Shown: positions 26,466 through 40,481, counted from the stretch's first letter. The stretch: 64,000 nt of DNA from Acidovorax sp. RAC01 (GCF_001714725.1 NZ_CP016447.1:3281501-3345500), one strand, 5' to 3'. Notes: generated from the letters alone by a model not told the origin. Numbers and translations are program-made.

Positions 26466-27907
26466 CGCAGACACTCGGTGCGGCGTTGCGCCGGCCTGGC
26501 CCGCGGTCTTTGCGGCGGCGACTGCTCGTGGCCACCGTGGCGGGGGTTGCCGTGGCTTTGTTGCTGGCGGGCCTTGCGCTGAACGGCATGTTCGAGCGGC
26601 ACGTTCACAAGCAGTTTGAACAGGCGCTGACTTACCAGCTGGACCAGGTCATGGCCCGGTTTGAGCTCGATGCGAGGGGGCAACCCGTGCTGGTGGAGCA
26701 GGCACTGTCGGACCCGCGCTGGAACAAGCCCTATTCGGGCCTGTACTGGCAGGTGGATGCCATGGACACCGACGGCCAGGGGCGCACGGGCGTTTTGCGG
26801 TCCCGGTCTTTGTGGGACACCACACTGGCGCTGCAGGCCGATGCGCTGGATGACGGTGCGGTGCATGTGCACCATGTGGCGGGCCCGCTCGGCGCGCAGT
26901 TGCTGGTGCTGGAGCGGCGCGTCACCACTGCGGGTGAGTCGGCGCGCTGGCGTATCGCCGTGGCCGCGGACGAGACCGCAATGCAGGCGGCGATGGTGCA
27001 GTTCAGCCGGGCGCTGGCAGGCTCGCTGGCGGTGCTGCTGGTCTTGCTGGCAGCGGCGGCCTGGGCGCAGGTGGCGGTGGGGCTTCGGCCCTTGAAGGTG
27101 CTGGAGACGGCCCTGCAGGACGTGGAGCAGGGGCGTGCCCCCCAGCTGCTGGGCACCTTCCCGGCAGAGCTGCAGCCCGTTGCGGATGGCTTCAACAAGG
27201 TGCTGACCCGCAATACCCAGGTGGTGGAACGCGCCCGTGCGCAGGCGGCCAACCTGGCCCATGCGCTCAAGACGCCGCTCACCGTACTGGAGCAGGCGGC
27301 CCGTGCGGCCGCGTCCCCCGCAGGCGAAGCGCCGCATGCCCTGGCACCCCTGGTGCAGGAGCAAGTCCAGGTTGCGCGGCGCCATATCGACTGGCATCTG
27401 GCGCGTGCCCGCATGGCAGGCGGCACGCCTCTGCCAGGCCAGCGTGCCGAGTTGGGGCCCGCAGTGCAGGGGCTCGTGCGCGTCATGGACAAGGTGCACG
27501 CCGGTCGGGGCTTGGTTCTGCGGGTGAACCTGCCAGATCAGCCGATCTTTTTTGCCGGAGAAGAACAGGACCTGCAGGAAATGGTGGGCAACCTGCTCGA
27601 CAACGCGTGCAAGTGGGCCCAATCGGCAGTGCGGGTCGGCGTGCAGACGGAGCCTGTGGACCCGGCCGCACCGAAGCTGCGCGTGGAGATCGAAGACGAT
27701 GGCCCGGGCATCGATGCCAGCCAGCGGGCGAGCGCCTTGCAGCGCGGCGTGCGGCTGGATGAGTCGGTGGCCGGCTCAGGCCTGGGGCTGGCCATCGTCC
27801 AGGAGCTGGCGGGGCTATATGGCGGGCACCTGGAGCTCACGCCCACGCCGCGCGGGGGGCTGTGCGCGGCGCTGGTGCTTCCGAGGGCAGCCCCCGGTGT
27901 CGCCTGA
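26462..27907 (+). CDS. PhoQ-like sensor histidine kinase
   Basis: The product is 481 residues from ATG 26462. TM helix at about 23-43, a periplasmic sensor of about 140 residues, TM helix at about 185-207, then HAMP-like and kinase core. The phospho-His is in ANLAHALKTPLTVLEQ, which resembles the PhoQ H-box. ATP-binding motifs are MVGNLLDNACKWA (N-box), IEDDGPGID (G1) and GSGLGLAIVQEL (G2). The signal is unknown. It partners the response regulator that overlaps its start. Confidence 0.93.
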   Translation: MTQTLGAALRRPGPRSLRRRLLVATVAGVAVALLLAGLALNGMFERHVHKQFEQALTYQLDQVMARFELDARGQPVLVEQALSDPRWNKPYSGLYWQVDAMDTDGQGRTGVLRSRSLWDTTLALQADALDDGAVHVHHVAGPLGAQLLVLERRVTTAGESARWRIAVAADETAMQAAMVQFSRALAGSLAVLLVLLAAAAWAQVAVGLRPLKVLETALQDVEQGRAPQLLGTFPAELQPVADGFNKVLTRNTQVVERARAQAANLAHALKTPLTVLEQAARAAASPAGEAPHALAPLVQEQVQVARRHIDWHLARARMAGGTPLPGQRAELGPAVQGLVRVMDKVHAGRGLVLRVNLPDQPIFFAGEEQDLQEMVGNLLDNACKWAQSAVRVGVQTEPVDPAAPKLRVEIEDDGPGIDASQRASALQRGVRLDESVAGSGLGLAIVQELAGLYGGHLELTPTPRGGLCAALVLPRAAPGVA

Positions 27908-27928
27908 CACCGGGGGCTCCCTCCGGAA

Positions 27929-27947
27929 GGCCTTCGTTCGGAAGGCC
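27929..27947. terminator. Hairpin between convergent kinase and hppA genes
   Basis: GGCCTTC-GTTCG-GAAGGCC is a perfect 7-base stem between the convergent stops at 27907 and 27950. There is no T tract, so it may only slow RNA polymerase or be a Rho-aided bidirectional terminator. Confidence 0.35.
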
Positions 27948-27949
27948 GG

Positions 27950-30028
<2,079 letters not shown>

Positions 30029-30295
30029 TCATTTCTCCTTGGGTGTTGCACGAAGGGGGCCAACGCATCGGTCGTGTCCCCGCTGCGTTGCTTCCTCGTG
30101 CCCTGACCTGCAGAGCCGATTGGCCAACAGCCCCAATTTACAGCCAAACGGCCTGGTGCAAGCGGGGCGAAAGGAGCGTGGCTCTAAAATCAGGGTTAAT
30201 CCCGACGCCGCCGGTTCCGGCCCGGGCGGCGCCCGAGGCAACATGGGGCGCCCGCATCGCGGATTTCAGTTTTCCCAAAACCACTCTCCAAAGAC

Positions 30296-30829
30296 ATGTC
30301 CCTCAACAACGTAGCCCCCGGCAAGAACGCTCCCGACACCTTCAACGTCGTCATCGAGATCCCGATGAACGCCGACCCGATCAAGTACGAAGTGGACAAG
30401 GAGTCCGGCGCGATCTTTGTGGACCGTTTCATGACCACGGCCATGCACTACCCCACGAACTACGGGTACGTGCCGCAGACCCTGTCGGGCGACGGCGACC
30501 CGGTGGACGTGCTGGTGATCACGCCTTACCCGCTGCACCCTGGCGTGGTGGTGACCTGCCGCCCCCTGGGCATCCTGATGATGGAAGACGAAGCGGGCGT
30601 GGACGGCAAGGTGATTGCCGTGCCAACGTCCAAGATCCTGCCCATGTACGACCACTGGCAGAACATTGACGACGTGAACCCCATGCGCCGCAACGCGATT
30701 GCCCACTTCTTTGAACATTACAAGGACCTGGAAAAGGGCAAGTGGGTCAAGGTCGTGGGCTGGGAAGGCATCGACGCTGCCAAGAAGGAAGTGGCCGACG
30801 GTATCGAAAGCTTCAAGAAGTCGGCCTGA
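30296..30829 (+). CDS. ppa: Soluble inorganic pyrophosphatase (family I)
   Basis: It hydrolyses pyrophosphate to phosphate in the cytoplasm, pulling biosynthetic reactions forward. The product is 177 residues, normal for a hexameric bacterial family I enzyme. The metal-binding signature is [10 protein letters not shown] (about 65-74), with the partner motifs [18 protein letters not shown] near the N-terminus and DDVNP near 123. It is divergent from hppA across a 267-base gap that holds no other recognisable feature, so the two pyrophosphate-consuming routes may share regulation. A strong terminator follows. Confidence 0.96.
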   Translation: MSLNNVAPGKNAPDTFNVVIEIPMNADPIKYEVDKESGAIFVDRFMTTAMHYPTNYGYVPQTLSGDGDPVDVLVITPYPLHPGVVVTCRPLGILMMEDEAGVDGKVIAVPTSKILPMYDHWQNIDDVNPMRRNAIAHFFEHYKDLEKGKWVKVVGWEGIDAAKKEVADGIESFKKSA

Positions 30830-30883
30830 CCCTTTCTTTGTGCCCGGGCCGCACACTGCGGCCTGGTAGCAACGGTCTTCCTC

Positions 30884-30918
30884 AACAGCCTGCTGGCCAA
30901 CGCCAGCAGGCTGTTTTT
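30884..30918 (+). terminator. Rho-independent terminator after ppa
   Basis: AACAGCCTGCTGGC pairs with GCCAGCAGGCTGTT around a CAAC loop, followed by five Ts. A strong intrinsic terminator 55 bases after the ppa stop. Confidence 0.93.
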
Positions 30919-31075
30919 ACGCGTGCGTGCGGTGCACGCAAAACGGCCTTCGCGGTGTCTCTGTGGTTCCCGCAAACACAACGTGCGACTGCTAGACTGC
31001 GGCAGCAAATCGTGACACGGGTGCCCTCCGACGCGCCATCTGGCCGCAGGCGCTGCCGTTTCCTGGAGACACATC

Positions 31076-32896
31076 ATGAAAATTTCCGATCTGCGCATCG
31101 GCACCAAGCTGGGTGCGGGCTTTCTGGCAGTGGTGTTGCTCACTGCCATGCTGGGCGTCATCGCCTTGGTGCAGATGACCAGCATCTACAAAAACGCAGA
31201 GCAGATTTCCAGCAACCTCTTGCCCAGCGTGGCAAAGTCTGGCGACCTGCGGGTGCTCTACAACCGCATGCGCCGGTCTGAGGCGGGCATGGTGACCTCG
31301 CGCAACGTGGCCGAGGTCAAGGCGTTTGCGGAGCAGGTTGCACTGCGTGCCAAAGATATTGCGCAGCTCGAAGCGTCTTACGAACCGCTGGTGGATACCG
31401 ATGCCGAGCGCGAAATCTTCACCGCGTACAAGACGCGCAAGGCCGCCTATGGCCTGCTTCAGGCCAAGCTGGTGGAGATTGCCGGAAACCTGGACTTCAC
31501 CTCGGCAGAGATGATCGAGTTGACGGGCGAGGCCCTTCTGATGGTGTATGCCGGGGAGTCGGAGGCGGCGTTTGCCGCCGTGGTGGAGTCGCTGGGCGAC
31601 TTGCAAAAGCTCAATGCCGACAACGCGCAGTTGGCGAAAGAAGAAATCAACACGGTCTACGCCAACGCCCGCATCGCGCTGCTTGCCACGCTGGCGGTTT
31701 GCTGTGTCATCGCTGCGTTCCTGGGCGTGGCCATCACGCGCGCTGTCACGCGTCCCGCCAGCCATGCACTTCGCGCCGCCCAGGCGATTGCGCAGGGCGA
31801 TCTGGGTTCTGAGGTCCCCCGCGGTGGCAAGGATGAGATGGGCCAGTTGCTCAATGCCCTGGCCGACATGCGCGACAGCCTGGCCAGTACCGTCAGCACA
31901 GTCCGTCAGAACGCCGAAGGCGTGGCCTCGGCCAGCTCGCAGATCGCCTCGGGCAACAACGACCTGTCAGCCCGCACCGAACAGCAGGCCAGCGCCCTGG
32001 AAGAAACGGCAGCTTCCATGGAAGAGCTGGGCTCCACCGTGCGCCAGAATGCCGACAACGCCCGCACCGCCAACCAGCTGGCGATGACCGCATCCACCGT
32101 AGCCACCCAGGGTGGCCAGGTGGTGGCCGAAGTGGTCGAGACCATGAAAGGCATCAACGCCAGCAGCAACAAGATTGCCGACATCATCAGCGTCATCGAC
32201 GGCATTGCGTTCCAGACCAACATCCTGGCGCTCAACGCCGCCGTGGAAGCCGCCCGCGCGGGCGAACAGGGCCGGGGATTTGCCGTGGTGGCCGGAGAAG
32301 TGCGCAGCCTGGCCGGGCGCAGCGCCGAAGCGGCCAAGGAAATCAAGAGCCTGATCAGCGCCAGCGTGGAACGCGTGGAGCAGGGCAGCCAGCTGGTGGA
32401 CAAGGCCGGGGCCACGATGACGGAAGTGGTGACCGCCATCCGGCGGGTGACGGACATCATGGGCGAGATCAGTGCCGCCAGCAGCGAACAAAGCGCAGGG
32501 GTGGGGCAGGTGGGAGAAGCGGTGACGCAGATGGACCAGGCCACGCAGCAAAACGCGGCGCTGGTGGAAGAAATGGCTGCGGCGGCCAGTGCGCTGAACG
32601 CGCAGGCGGGTGAGCTGGTGAACGCGGTGGCCGTGTTCAGGCTGGGCGCGGGGAGCCCAAGCCGGGCTGTACCACCGCCCGCTCCCCGCGCTCCACAGGC
32701 CGCGGCGGTAGCCAGGCCGGCACGGGGCGCCATGCCCGCGCCGCAGCCGCGTGCTACCGCCAAACCTGCGCCCAGCCGTATCGCAGCAGCCGGAGCAAGC
32801 GCTGCCCCCGCCAATGCCCGGCCTGGAGCCACCACCGCGCCGGCCGCAGCACCGCAGGCCGGCGCGGGCCGTGAGGACGACTGGGAAAGCTTCTGA
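31076..32896 (+). CDS. Methyl-accepting chemotaxis protein
   Basis: The product is 606 residues. TM helix at about 12-32, periplasmic four-helix-bundle sensor to about 190, TM helix at about 195-215, HAMP at about 216-268, then a long coiled coil with the signalling hairpin tip ([20 protein letters not shown]). The last residues, DDWESF, resemble the NWETF pentapeptide that recruits the CheR methyltransferase and CheB. An Ala/Pro-rich linker precedes that tail. Ligand unknown. The second receptor at 34561 is a close relative in the signalling half. Confidence 0.94.
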   Translation: MKISDLRIGTKLGAGFLAVVLLTAMLGVIALVQMTSIYKNAEQISSNLLPSVAKSGDLRVLYNRMRRSEAGMVTSRNVAEVKAFAEQVALRAKDIAQLEASYEPLVDTDAEREIFTAYKTRKAAYGLLQAKLVEIAGNLDFTSAEMIELTGEALLMVYAGESEAAFAAVVESLGDLQKLNADNAQLAKEEINTVYANARIALLATLAVCCVIAAFLGVAITRAVTRPASHALRAAQAIAQGDLGSEVPRGGKDEMGQLLNALADMRDSLASTVSTVRQNAEGVASASSQIASGNNDLSARTEQQASALEETAASMEELGSTVRQNADNARTANQLAMTASTVATQGGQVVAEVVETMKGINASSNKIADIISVIDGIAFQTNILALNAAVEAARAGEQGRGFAVVAGEVRSLAGRSAEAAKEIKSLISASVERVEQGSQLVDKAGATMTEVVTAIRRVTDIMGEISAASSEQSAGVGQVGEAVTQMDQATQQNAALVEEMAAAASALNAQAGELVNAVAVFRLGAGSPSRAVPPPAPRAPQAAAVARPARGAMPAPQPRATAKPAPSRIAAAGASAAPANARPGATTAPAAAPQAGAGREDDWESF

Positions 32897-33027
32897 TCCA
32901 CGGCGATGTCTGACAGGGGTGCTGGCTGAGAGACCGCACGCCAGCGCGCCCCAGGGGCCTACAAGGAAGAGACTGGCAGCGCGGCATGGCCACGACTGCG
33001 CGGTTCTTTCACTCCGAGGAGAGCCCC

Positions 33028-33369
33028 ATGAATCCTTCCGGCATCGAAGCCGTCACCCGCGACGAAGACCTGGCCGCGAAGACGCGTGCCATCCACGGCG
33101 AGCCATCGCAAAACCCGGATCCTGCGGCGCAACTTCCGCTGACTGCCGCTGAATCAGACCGCGAAGCCGGATCTGCGCTTGCGGGCGGTGGTGCCGTGGC
33201 GGGCGCCGCGACCGGTGCCGCCGTGGGCGCTGCAGTGGCAGGGCCAGTCGGTGGTCTGGTGGGTGGTACTGTTGGCCTGGTGGCGGGCGTGCTGGGCGGC
33301 GCTGCGGCGGGCTCGCTGGTCAAGCCCGACACCCCAGCGGACACTACCCCCGACCCTGAACGGCCGTGA
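33028..33369 (+). CDS. Small glycine-zipper protein
   Basis: The product is 113 residues from ATG 33028, which follows a GAGGAG ribosome-binding site. A polar N-terminal half is followed by about 45 residues made almost only of Gly, Ala, Val and Leu (GGGAVAGAATGAAVGAAVAGP and onward) with Gly every four residues, a glycine-zipper membrane segment. A proline/aspartate-rich tail ends the protein. Similar small proteins are stress-related or envelope-associated, but no function is established here. Confidence 0.65.
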   Translation: MNPSGIEAVTRDEDLAAKTRAIHGEPSQNPDPAAQLPLTAAESDREAGSALAGGGAVAGAATGAAVGAAVAGPVGGLVGGTVGLVAGVLGGAAAGSLVKPDTPADTTPDPERP

Positions 33370-33482
33370 GGTGACCCGTGTGGGCCAGGCCCGGCAGGAC
33401 GACCCGCGCGCCAGAGAACATGCGGCGGCGCTTGTGAGGGGCTGAAAGTGCATCCGGCCAAACGGCTGCGCGACCAGTCGCT

Positions 33483-34301
33483 TCAATGCCGTGTGCGGTG
33501 CGGGTCCGGGAAGATCAGCTTCAGGCCGGGCACTGACGGCCGCTTGAAGGGTTGCCAGGGCATGTCCGGGCCGTGGCGCTGGTTCAGGCGGTCTGCCACC
33601 GCCCACCAGGCGCTCGGGTTGAGCCCGATGCCGAAATGGCTGGCGATGACTTCGATGTTCTCGGTGTGCGGGTTGTGGTCTGCCGGAGCCTGGATGCTTC
33701 CGCGCCAGGCCACCACGCCATCGCTGCGCGAAAAGATGCTGGTCGTTGGCACCGGGGGCGCTTCGGGCAGGTTGTAGCTCTCGGTTTCCCGTTCGATGCT
33801 GCGGCCGCTTGCAAACTGGTAAATGCGCCAGGCGTTGGTCGATGTATGGGGCCCGGCAAACGGCGTGCCCAGCGTGACCACGCAACGCACCAGCTCGGGC
33901 ATCTCCTTGGCCAGTTCGCGTGCGTAGATTCCGCCCAGGCTCCAGCCCACCAGGCTCACCTTCATGCCGCTGGCCTGTGCGGTTTCTTCCAGCTGCCGCT
34001 TGGCGGCTTCGAGCACACCTTCGCGTGGGCCCAGGTTCAAGCCCTGTCCCCAGCCCGACGTCTGGTAATTGCGTGAATCCAGGTATCGGCGCAGCGGGAG
34101 GGTGGTGGCGTCGCCTGCGGTGAGGCCCGGAAACACGATCACCGGGTGGCCGTCGCCCAGCGGTGCGCGCTGCAGCACCGGCCAGGTGGGCAGCACCGCC
34201 CCGAACTCCCAGGGCGCCCGCAGCTCCAGTGCCAGCAGCGAAAGCCCGGGCGGTGGCAGGTGGTCGGCGGGAGCGGCAGGGCGTGCTTTGAACAGTGGCA
34301 T
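33483..34301 (-). CDS. Alpha/beta hydrolase (lipase-like)
   Basis: The product is 272 residues from ATG 34301; the frame opens 34 codons further upstream in unlikely sequence. The nucleophile elbow is GWSLGG (about 127-132), and IVFPGLTAGD near 58-67 is the oxyanion-hole region. An acid in SRSDGVV and a His in ASHFGIG are the likely remaining triad members. No signal peptide is evident. The substrate is unknown; esterase, lipase or PHB-depolymerase-like activity are all possible. It stands between two chemoreceptor genes on the opposite strand. Confidence 0.82.
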   Translation of the reverse strand: MPLFKARPAAPADHLPPPGLSLLALELRAPWEFGAVLPTWPVLQRAPLGDGHPVIVFPGLTAGDATTLPLRRYLDSRNYQTSGWGQGLNLGPREGVLEAAKRQLEETAQASGMKVSLVGWSLGGIYARELAKEMPELVRCVVTLGTPFAGPHTSTNAWRIYQFASGRSIERETESYNLPEAPPVPTTSIFSRSDGVVAWRGSIQAPADHNPHTENIEVIASHFGIGLNPSAWWAVADRLNQRHGPDMPWQPFKRPSVPGLKLIFPDPHRTRH

Positions 34302-34464
34302 GGAAGAGCGTCCAGGGGGTCGTGTGCTGGCCAGGAGCACGGTAAGGGACGGTAGCAGTTTTCCGGGCCAATTCCGCGCACCAGTCTGGAGCGGCCTCTC
34401 CAATCAGCCCACCGCTGCGGCGGGATTGGTTTGGCACCAAACAGGTGATTTCTGAGGGTGCAGC

Positions 34465-34493
34465 CGTTTTGGATAGATTTGAAGTGGTATAAT
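34465..34493 (+). promoter_or_regulatory. Candidate promoter of second chemoreceptor gene
   Basis: A perfect TATAAT at 34488-34493 lies 67 bases before the start codon in a locally AT-rich stretch. The -35 (CGTTTT or TTTTGG) is weak. It is not a flagellar sigma-28 type. Confidence 0.4.
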
Positions 34494-34560
34494 CGGTAAA
34501 AATGATATTTCAATCTTTGCTCGCGTCCCTGGCGCTTGCCCTGACACCCCTTCCCAAACC

Positions 34561-36390
34561 ATGAACAACGTCAAAATCGGAACCCGCCTGGGCATCGCGT
34601 TCAGCATCGTGCTGCTTATCACTGCTGCCATTGCCGCGGTGGGGGTGACCCAGCTCGCCCTGCTCAAGGAGGCGAACGAGAAGGTCGCCGGCGTGTATCT
34701 GGACCGCAACATCTACGCCGAACAGTGGCGTGAGGCGATCACGCTCAACTGGGTACGGGCGTCGGCCTCGCTCAAGACCAGCGATGCGGGCTACATCGCT
34801 GCCCTGGGTGCTGAAATGGCAGCCACATCGCAGCATGCCTCCGACATGCAAAAGAAGCTGGAAGCGGTGGTGGACACCGAAGAGGAAAAGGTCCTGCTTG
34901 CTGCTGTCGCCAAAACGCGTGCGGCCTACGTCAGCGCCCGGGCCAAGCTGCTGGAGCGCAAAAAGAACGGTGAGGACGTGTTTGCCCTGGTCGATACCGA
35001 GCTGCGCCCGCTGGCCGACCAGTATCTGGCAGCGCTCGCCAAGGTGGCGCAGGACACCCATGAGCGCCTGGACAACTTCGAGGCCGATACCATTCGCGCC
35101 GCAGGCACCAGCCAATGGGTGCTGGGCATCGGCGCGCTGCTGTCGCTGGTGCTGGGGGTTGTACTGGCCGTGTGGACCACGCGCTCCGTCGTGCGGCCGC
35201 TCACCCAGGCGGCCCTGGCGGCTGACGAGATCAGCCACGGCAACCTCGCCGTGACCATCGAGCCCAAGGGGCGCGATGAAGTGGCGCGGCTGCTGCAGGC
35301 CCTGCTGGAGATGCAGCGCAACCTGGCGCGCATCGTGGGCGAGGTGCGCTCTGGCTCCGAAAACGTGGCCAACGCCGCCACCGAGATTTCGCAAGGCAAC
35401 CATGACCTGAGCGCACGCACCGAGCAGCAGGCCAGCGCCCTGCAGGAAACCGCTGCGTCCATGGAGGAGCTCAATGCCACGGTGCGCCGCAATGCCGACA
35501 ACGCGCGCATGGCCAACCAGCTGGCCGTGAGCGCATCGACCGTGGCCGAGCAGGGCGGGGCGGTGGTGGGCCAGGTGGTGTCCACCATGAAGGGCATCCA
35601 GGACAGCAGCGGCAAGATCGCCGACATCATCGGCGTGATCGACGGGATTGCCTTTCAGACCAATATCCTGGCGCTGAACGCGGCCGTGGAAGCCGCCCGT
35701 GCGGGCGAGCAGGGCCGCGGCTTTGCGGTGGTGGCCACGGAAGTGCGCAGCCTCGCAGGCCGTTCGGCCGAGGCCGCCAAGCAGATCAAGACCCTCATCA
35801 GCGACAGCGTGGAGCGCGTGGGCGCAGGCAGTGCGCTGGTGGACCAGGCGGGCGCCACCATGGCCGAGGTGGTTGGCTCCATCAAGCGCGTGACCGACCT
35901 GATGGGCGAGATCAGCGCGGCCAGCGGCGAGCAGAGCCAGGGTGTGGCGCAAGTGGGCGAAGCGGTCACGCAAATGGACCAGGCTACGCAGCAAAACGCA
36001 GCGCTGGTCGAGGAAATGGCCGCCGCCGCCAGCAGCCTGAACCACCAGGCCCAGGAACTGGTGAGCACCGTGTCGTTCTTCCGCCTGGGCACGCACAACA
36101 GCGAACTCGCACCTACAAGCCGGCCTGCTCCCGCAGCATCTATGCATCAGGCGGTAGTGCCTGCAGTCACGCATCGGGCCGCGGCAACGCGAAGCGCCAG
36201 CGCACCGCGCCTGACCGCAGCGCCAGCAGCACCCCTGGTCCGGCAACCTATGACGCCAAAGCCACGTCCGGCTGTGGCCCTGCCGACTTCGACGCAGGGT
36301 GGTAGCCCGCGCGGTGCGGCGAAGGCAGTGCCCAAGGCCCAGGCCAAGGCCACCGCCACGGCAGACGATGCCGAGTGGGAATCCTTCTGA
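34561..36390 (+). CDS. Methyl-accepting chemotaxis protein
   Basis: The product is 609 residues with the same order as the receptor at 31076: TM helix at about 12-30, four-helix-bundle sensor, TM helix at about 188-208, HAMP, and a methylation/signalling coiled coil with the tip [20 protein letters not shown]. The sensor halves differ, so ligands probably differ. The tail AEWESF again offers a CheR-docking pentapeptide after an Ala/Pro-rich linker. The conserved Trp-Arg in the sensor ([14 protein letters not shown]) fits a Tsr/Tar-like helical bundle. Followed by a strong terminator. Confidence 0.94.
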   Translation: MNNVKIGTRLGIAFSIVLLITAAIAAVGVTQLALLKEANEKVAGVYLDRNIYAEQWREAITLNWVRASASLKTSDAGYIAALGAEMAATSQHASDMQKKLEAVVDTEEEKVLLAAVAKTRAAYVSARAKLLERKKNGEDVFALVDTELRPLADQYLAALAKVAQDTHERLDNFEADTIRAAGTSQWVLGIGALLSLVLGVVLAVWTTRSVVRPLTQAALAADEISHGNLAVTIEPKGRDEVARLLQALLEMQRNLARIVGEVRSGSENVANAATEISQGNHDLSARTEQQASALQETAASMEELNATVRRNADNARMANQLAVSASTVAEQGGAVVGQVVSTMKGIQDSSGKIADIIGVIDGIAFQTNILALNAAVEAARAGEQGRGFAVVATEVRSLAGRSAEAAKQIKTLISDSVERVGAGSALVDQAGATMAEVVGSIKRVTDLMGEISAASGEQSQGVAQVGEAVTQMDQATQQNAALVEEMAAAASSLNHQAQELVSTVSFFRLGTHNSELAPTSRPAPAASMHQAVVPAVTHRAAATRSASAPRLTAAPAAPLVRQPMTPKPRPAVALPTSTQGGSPRGAAKAVPKAQAKATATADDAEWESF

Positions 36391-36411
36391 GCCGCTGATC
36401 GCGGAGTAACG

Positions 36412-36437
36412 CGCGGGCCCAGGCCCGCGTTTTGTTT
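36412..36437 (+). terminator. Rho-independent terminator after chemoreceptor
   Basis: CGCGGGCC pairs with GGCCCGCG across a very short CA turn, followed by TTTTGTTTT. It lies 22 bases after the stop. Confidence 0.85.
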
Positions 36438-36487
36438 TGGGCCCCGTACTGCCAGCGCAGCACTTGAGCACTTGTTGAGGGCGTGCC

Positions 36488-37999
36488 TCAGCTTCCCTGA
36501 CGGAACGGCAGGCGCTCGTTCAGCGATTCCAGATAGGCGTTGACGCCCTGGCCTTCGCGTTCCAGAAAACGCTCCACGGCTTCGGCAAACGCCGGGTGGG
36601 CCAGCCAGTGCGTGCTGGTGGTCTGCACCGGCAGGAGCGCCCGGGCCATCTTGTGCTCGCCCTGGGCGCCGCCTTCAAAGCGCACCACGCCGTGGTCGAT
36701 GCACCACGCCAGCGGCTGGTAGTAGCACGCCTCAAAGTGCAGGCAGTCCACCCGCTCCAGCGCACCCCAGTACCGGCCGTAGGCGACCATTTCTAGGTCA
36801 TTTTGGCTGCTGGGGCATGCTTGATAAGCACTTATAGCTATCAAACTTGTAGCAATCGGTTGGCCGGCACGTTCGGCCACAAAGAGCAGCCACGCTTCGG
36901 GCATTTCAGCCGCCATCGCTGCAAAGAAGGCGCGCGTGAGGTAGGGCGGGTTGCCATGCTCCAGGTACGTGCGCTCGTAGCAGCGATAGAAGAAATCCCA
37001 GTCTGCTGCGCTGATGTCGGTGCCGCGCGCCCAGCGAAACGTCACGCCCGCCTCGGCCACCCGCCGCCGCTCCTGCCGGATCTTCTTGCGCTTGTCCTGC
37101 GACAGACTGGCCAGAAAGTCGTCGAAACTGGCAAACGGCCGCGTGGCTGCATGTGCTTCGTCTCCCGGGGGCGAACCCTGCGCAGCAGGGAGCGTGGGGG
37201 CCACAGCCTCCCCGCCGCCGGGCCGCCCCAAGGCGAGGAGGGCCCCCCCGGGGGGCAGCGAACCTTGCGCAGCAGGGAGCGTGGGGGCCACAGCCTCCCC
37301 GCCGCCGGGCCGCCCCAAGGCGAGGAGGGCCCCCTTGGGGGGCAGCGAACCATGCGCAGCAGGGAGCGTGGGGGCCACAGTCTCCCCGCCGCCGGGCCGC
37401 CCCAAGGCGGGGAGGGCCCCCTCGGGGGGCAGCGACCCTTGCGCAGCAGGGAGCGTGGGGGCCACATTCTTCCAGTGAAATTGCACCGTATGCCGCAGCA
37501 TCAGGCCCTGTTCTGCGCTGGTCTGCACATCGTCGTCTGCAGCAAACAGCATGTGGACGGACGAGATGCCTTCGTCTTCGCACCACTGGGTCACCGCCTG
37601 CACCAGCAGGGCGCGCGTAGCCGCATCGCGCGCCAGCAGGCGGGAGCCGGGCACAGGGGTGAAGGGCACGGCAATGACCGCCTTGGGGTAGTACGGCACG
37701 CCATGCTGCTCGTACGCGTTGGCCCACGCCCAGTCAAACACATATTCACCGTACGAGTGGGTCTTGAGGTACAGCGGGCAGGCGGCTACCAGGTTGTCTC
37801 CGTCCCACAGGGTCATGAAACGGGGTGTCCAGCCGGTGCGTGGGGTCGCGCTGCCGCTCTCGTGCAACGCCACCAGGTACTCGTGCCGCATGAAGGGCGT
37901 GGGGTGGGGCTGCCGGGTCAGCAGGGCGTTCCAGGCGGCTTTGTCCACGTCCAGCGGAGATGCAAGCACGCGGGCGATAATGGTATTTTCCTCACGCAT
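36488..37999 (-). CDS. GNAT/FemAB-like protein (DUF482 type) with internal tandem repeat
   Basis: The product is 503 residues from ATG 37999 (GTG 38011 is an alternative). The regions before and after the insert (PFMRHEYLVALHESG; DKRKKIRQERRRV; ERTYLEHGNPPYLT; FEGGAQGEHKMARALLPV) match the COG3146/DUF482 acyltransferase-like family, as I remember it about 380-400 residues long. Here about 100 extra residues come from three full units of a 29-residue repeat, rich in Pro, Gly and Ala, in the middle of the protein. A palindromic repeat adds a second short insert (about 385-408). The frame survives both, but whether the protein folds is open. Divergent from nadE. Confidence 0.78.
   Translation of the reverse strand: MREENTIIARVLASPLDVDKAAWNALLTRQPHPTPFMRHEYLVALHESGSATPRTGWTPRFMTLWDGDNLVAACPLYLKTHSYGEYVFDWAWANAYEQHGVPYYPKAVIAVPFTPVPGSRLLARDAATRALLVQAVTQWCEDEGISSVHMLFAADDDVQTSAEQGLMLRHTVQFHWKNVAPTLPAAQGSLPPEGALPALGRPGGGETVAPTLPAAHGSLPPKGALLALGRPGGGEAVAPTLPAAQGSLPPGGALLALGRPGGGEAVAPTLPAAQGSPPGDEAHAATRPFASFDDFLASLSQDKRKKIRQERRRVAEAGVTFRWARGTDISAADWDFFYRCYERTYLEHGNPPYLTRAFFAAMAAEMPEAWLLFVAERAGQPIATSLIAISAYQACPSSQNDLEMVAYGRYWGALERVDCLHFEACYYQPLAWCIDHGVVRFEGGAQGEHKMARALLPVQTTSTHWLAHPAFAEAVERFLEREGQGVNAYLESLNERLPFRQGS
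36790..36856 (-). repeat. Dispersed palindromic repeat, copy in the DUF482-type gene
   Basis: The minus strand reads GCTACAAGTTTGATAGC and then AAGTGCTTATCAAGC, the two hairpin parts of the family. It is in frame and encodes residues around LIAISAYQACPSSQNDLE. Confidence 0.6.
37180..37463 (-). repeat. 87-bp tandem repeat inside the DUF482-type gene
   Basis: The marker GCGCAGCAGGGAGCG begins at 37180, 37267, 37354 and 37441, an exact 87-base period. Three complete units plus part of a fourth are present with few differences. 87 is 29 codons, so the frame is kept; each unit encodes VAPTLPAAQGSLPP followed by about 15 Gly/Pro-rich residues. Confidence 0.92.
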
Positions 38000-38079
38000 G
38001 CTGGTCTGCACCGCGGTTGCTGCGCCCCTGGCTTGCGCTGGCGGGTTTCAACCGGGCTGCATCGGCCCATTCCAGTTCC

Positions 38080-40130
<2,051 letters not shown>

Positions 40131-40141
40131 TCCCCGGCGTG

Positions 40142-40158
40142 GGGCTGATCGTCAGCCC
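40142..40158. terminator. Hairpin between convergent glnB and arsR-type genes
   Basis: GGGCTGA-TCG-TCAGCCC is a perfect 7-base stem in the 21-base convergent gap and overlaps the ArsR stop. No T tract follows on either strand. Confidence 0.3.
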
Positions 40159-40466
40159 GCGCGCTTTTGGTTCGCAAGCGCGCGGCTCTCCTTCTTGAGG
40201 CCCTGCGACACAGGGCAAACCGCCTGCACGAATGTGGTCAGCGTATGCGCAAGGTTGTCGCGCTGCAGGCGATAGAAAACATACTGGCCCCGCTTTTCGC
40301 CCACCACAAGCCCCGCGGACTCCAGGATCTTGAGGTGCTTGGAGAGTGATGGCTTCGTCATGTCGAAGCGTTCGGCGATCTCGCCCGCCGAAAGTTCTGC
40401 CTCCGACAAGTAAGCCAGTATTTTTCGCCGCGGAGTGGATGCAAGTGCTTCAAACACCTTGTCCAT
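40152..40466 (-). CDS. ArsR/SdpR-type winged-helix repressor
   Basis: The product is 104 residues from ATG 40466. MDKVFEALASTPRRKILAYL and the helix-turn-helix LSAGEIAERFDMTKPSLSKHLKIL are the classic ArsR fold; the wing is VVGEKRGQYVFYRL. The usual CxC metal site is absent, so it is of the metal-independent SdpR/autorepressor kind. Three evenly spaced ATTTAG repeats lie 45-66 bases upstream and could be its operator. Its target is not obvious because the facing region has no intact gene. Confidence 0.87.
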   Translation of the reverse strand: MDKVFEALASTPRRKILAYLSEAELSAGEIAERFDMTKPSLSKHLKILESAGLVVGEKRGQYVFYRLQRDNLAHTLTTFVQAVCPVSQGLKKESRALANQKRAG

Positions 40467-40481
40467 GAGCAATCCTCTCAA

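Noticed and set aside
34510..36471. Minus-strand open frame opposite the second chemoreceptor
   Set aside because: The receptor on the plus strand has clear HAMP and signalling motifs; the reverse frame has none.
37180..37463. CRISPR-like array
   Set aside because: Units are directly adjacent with no variable spacers, and the period is a multiple of three inside a coding frame.
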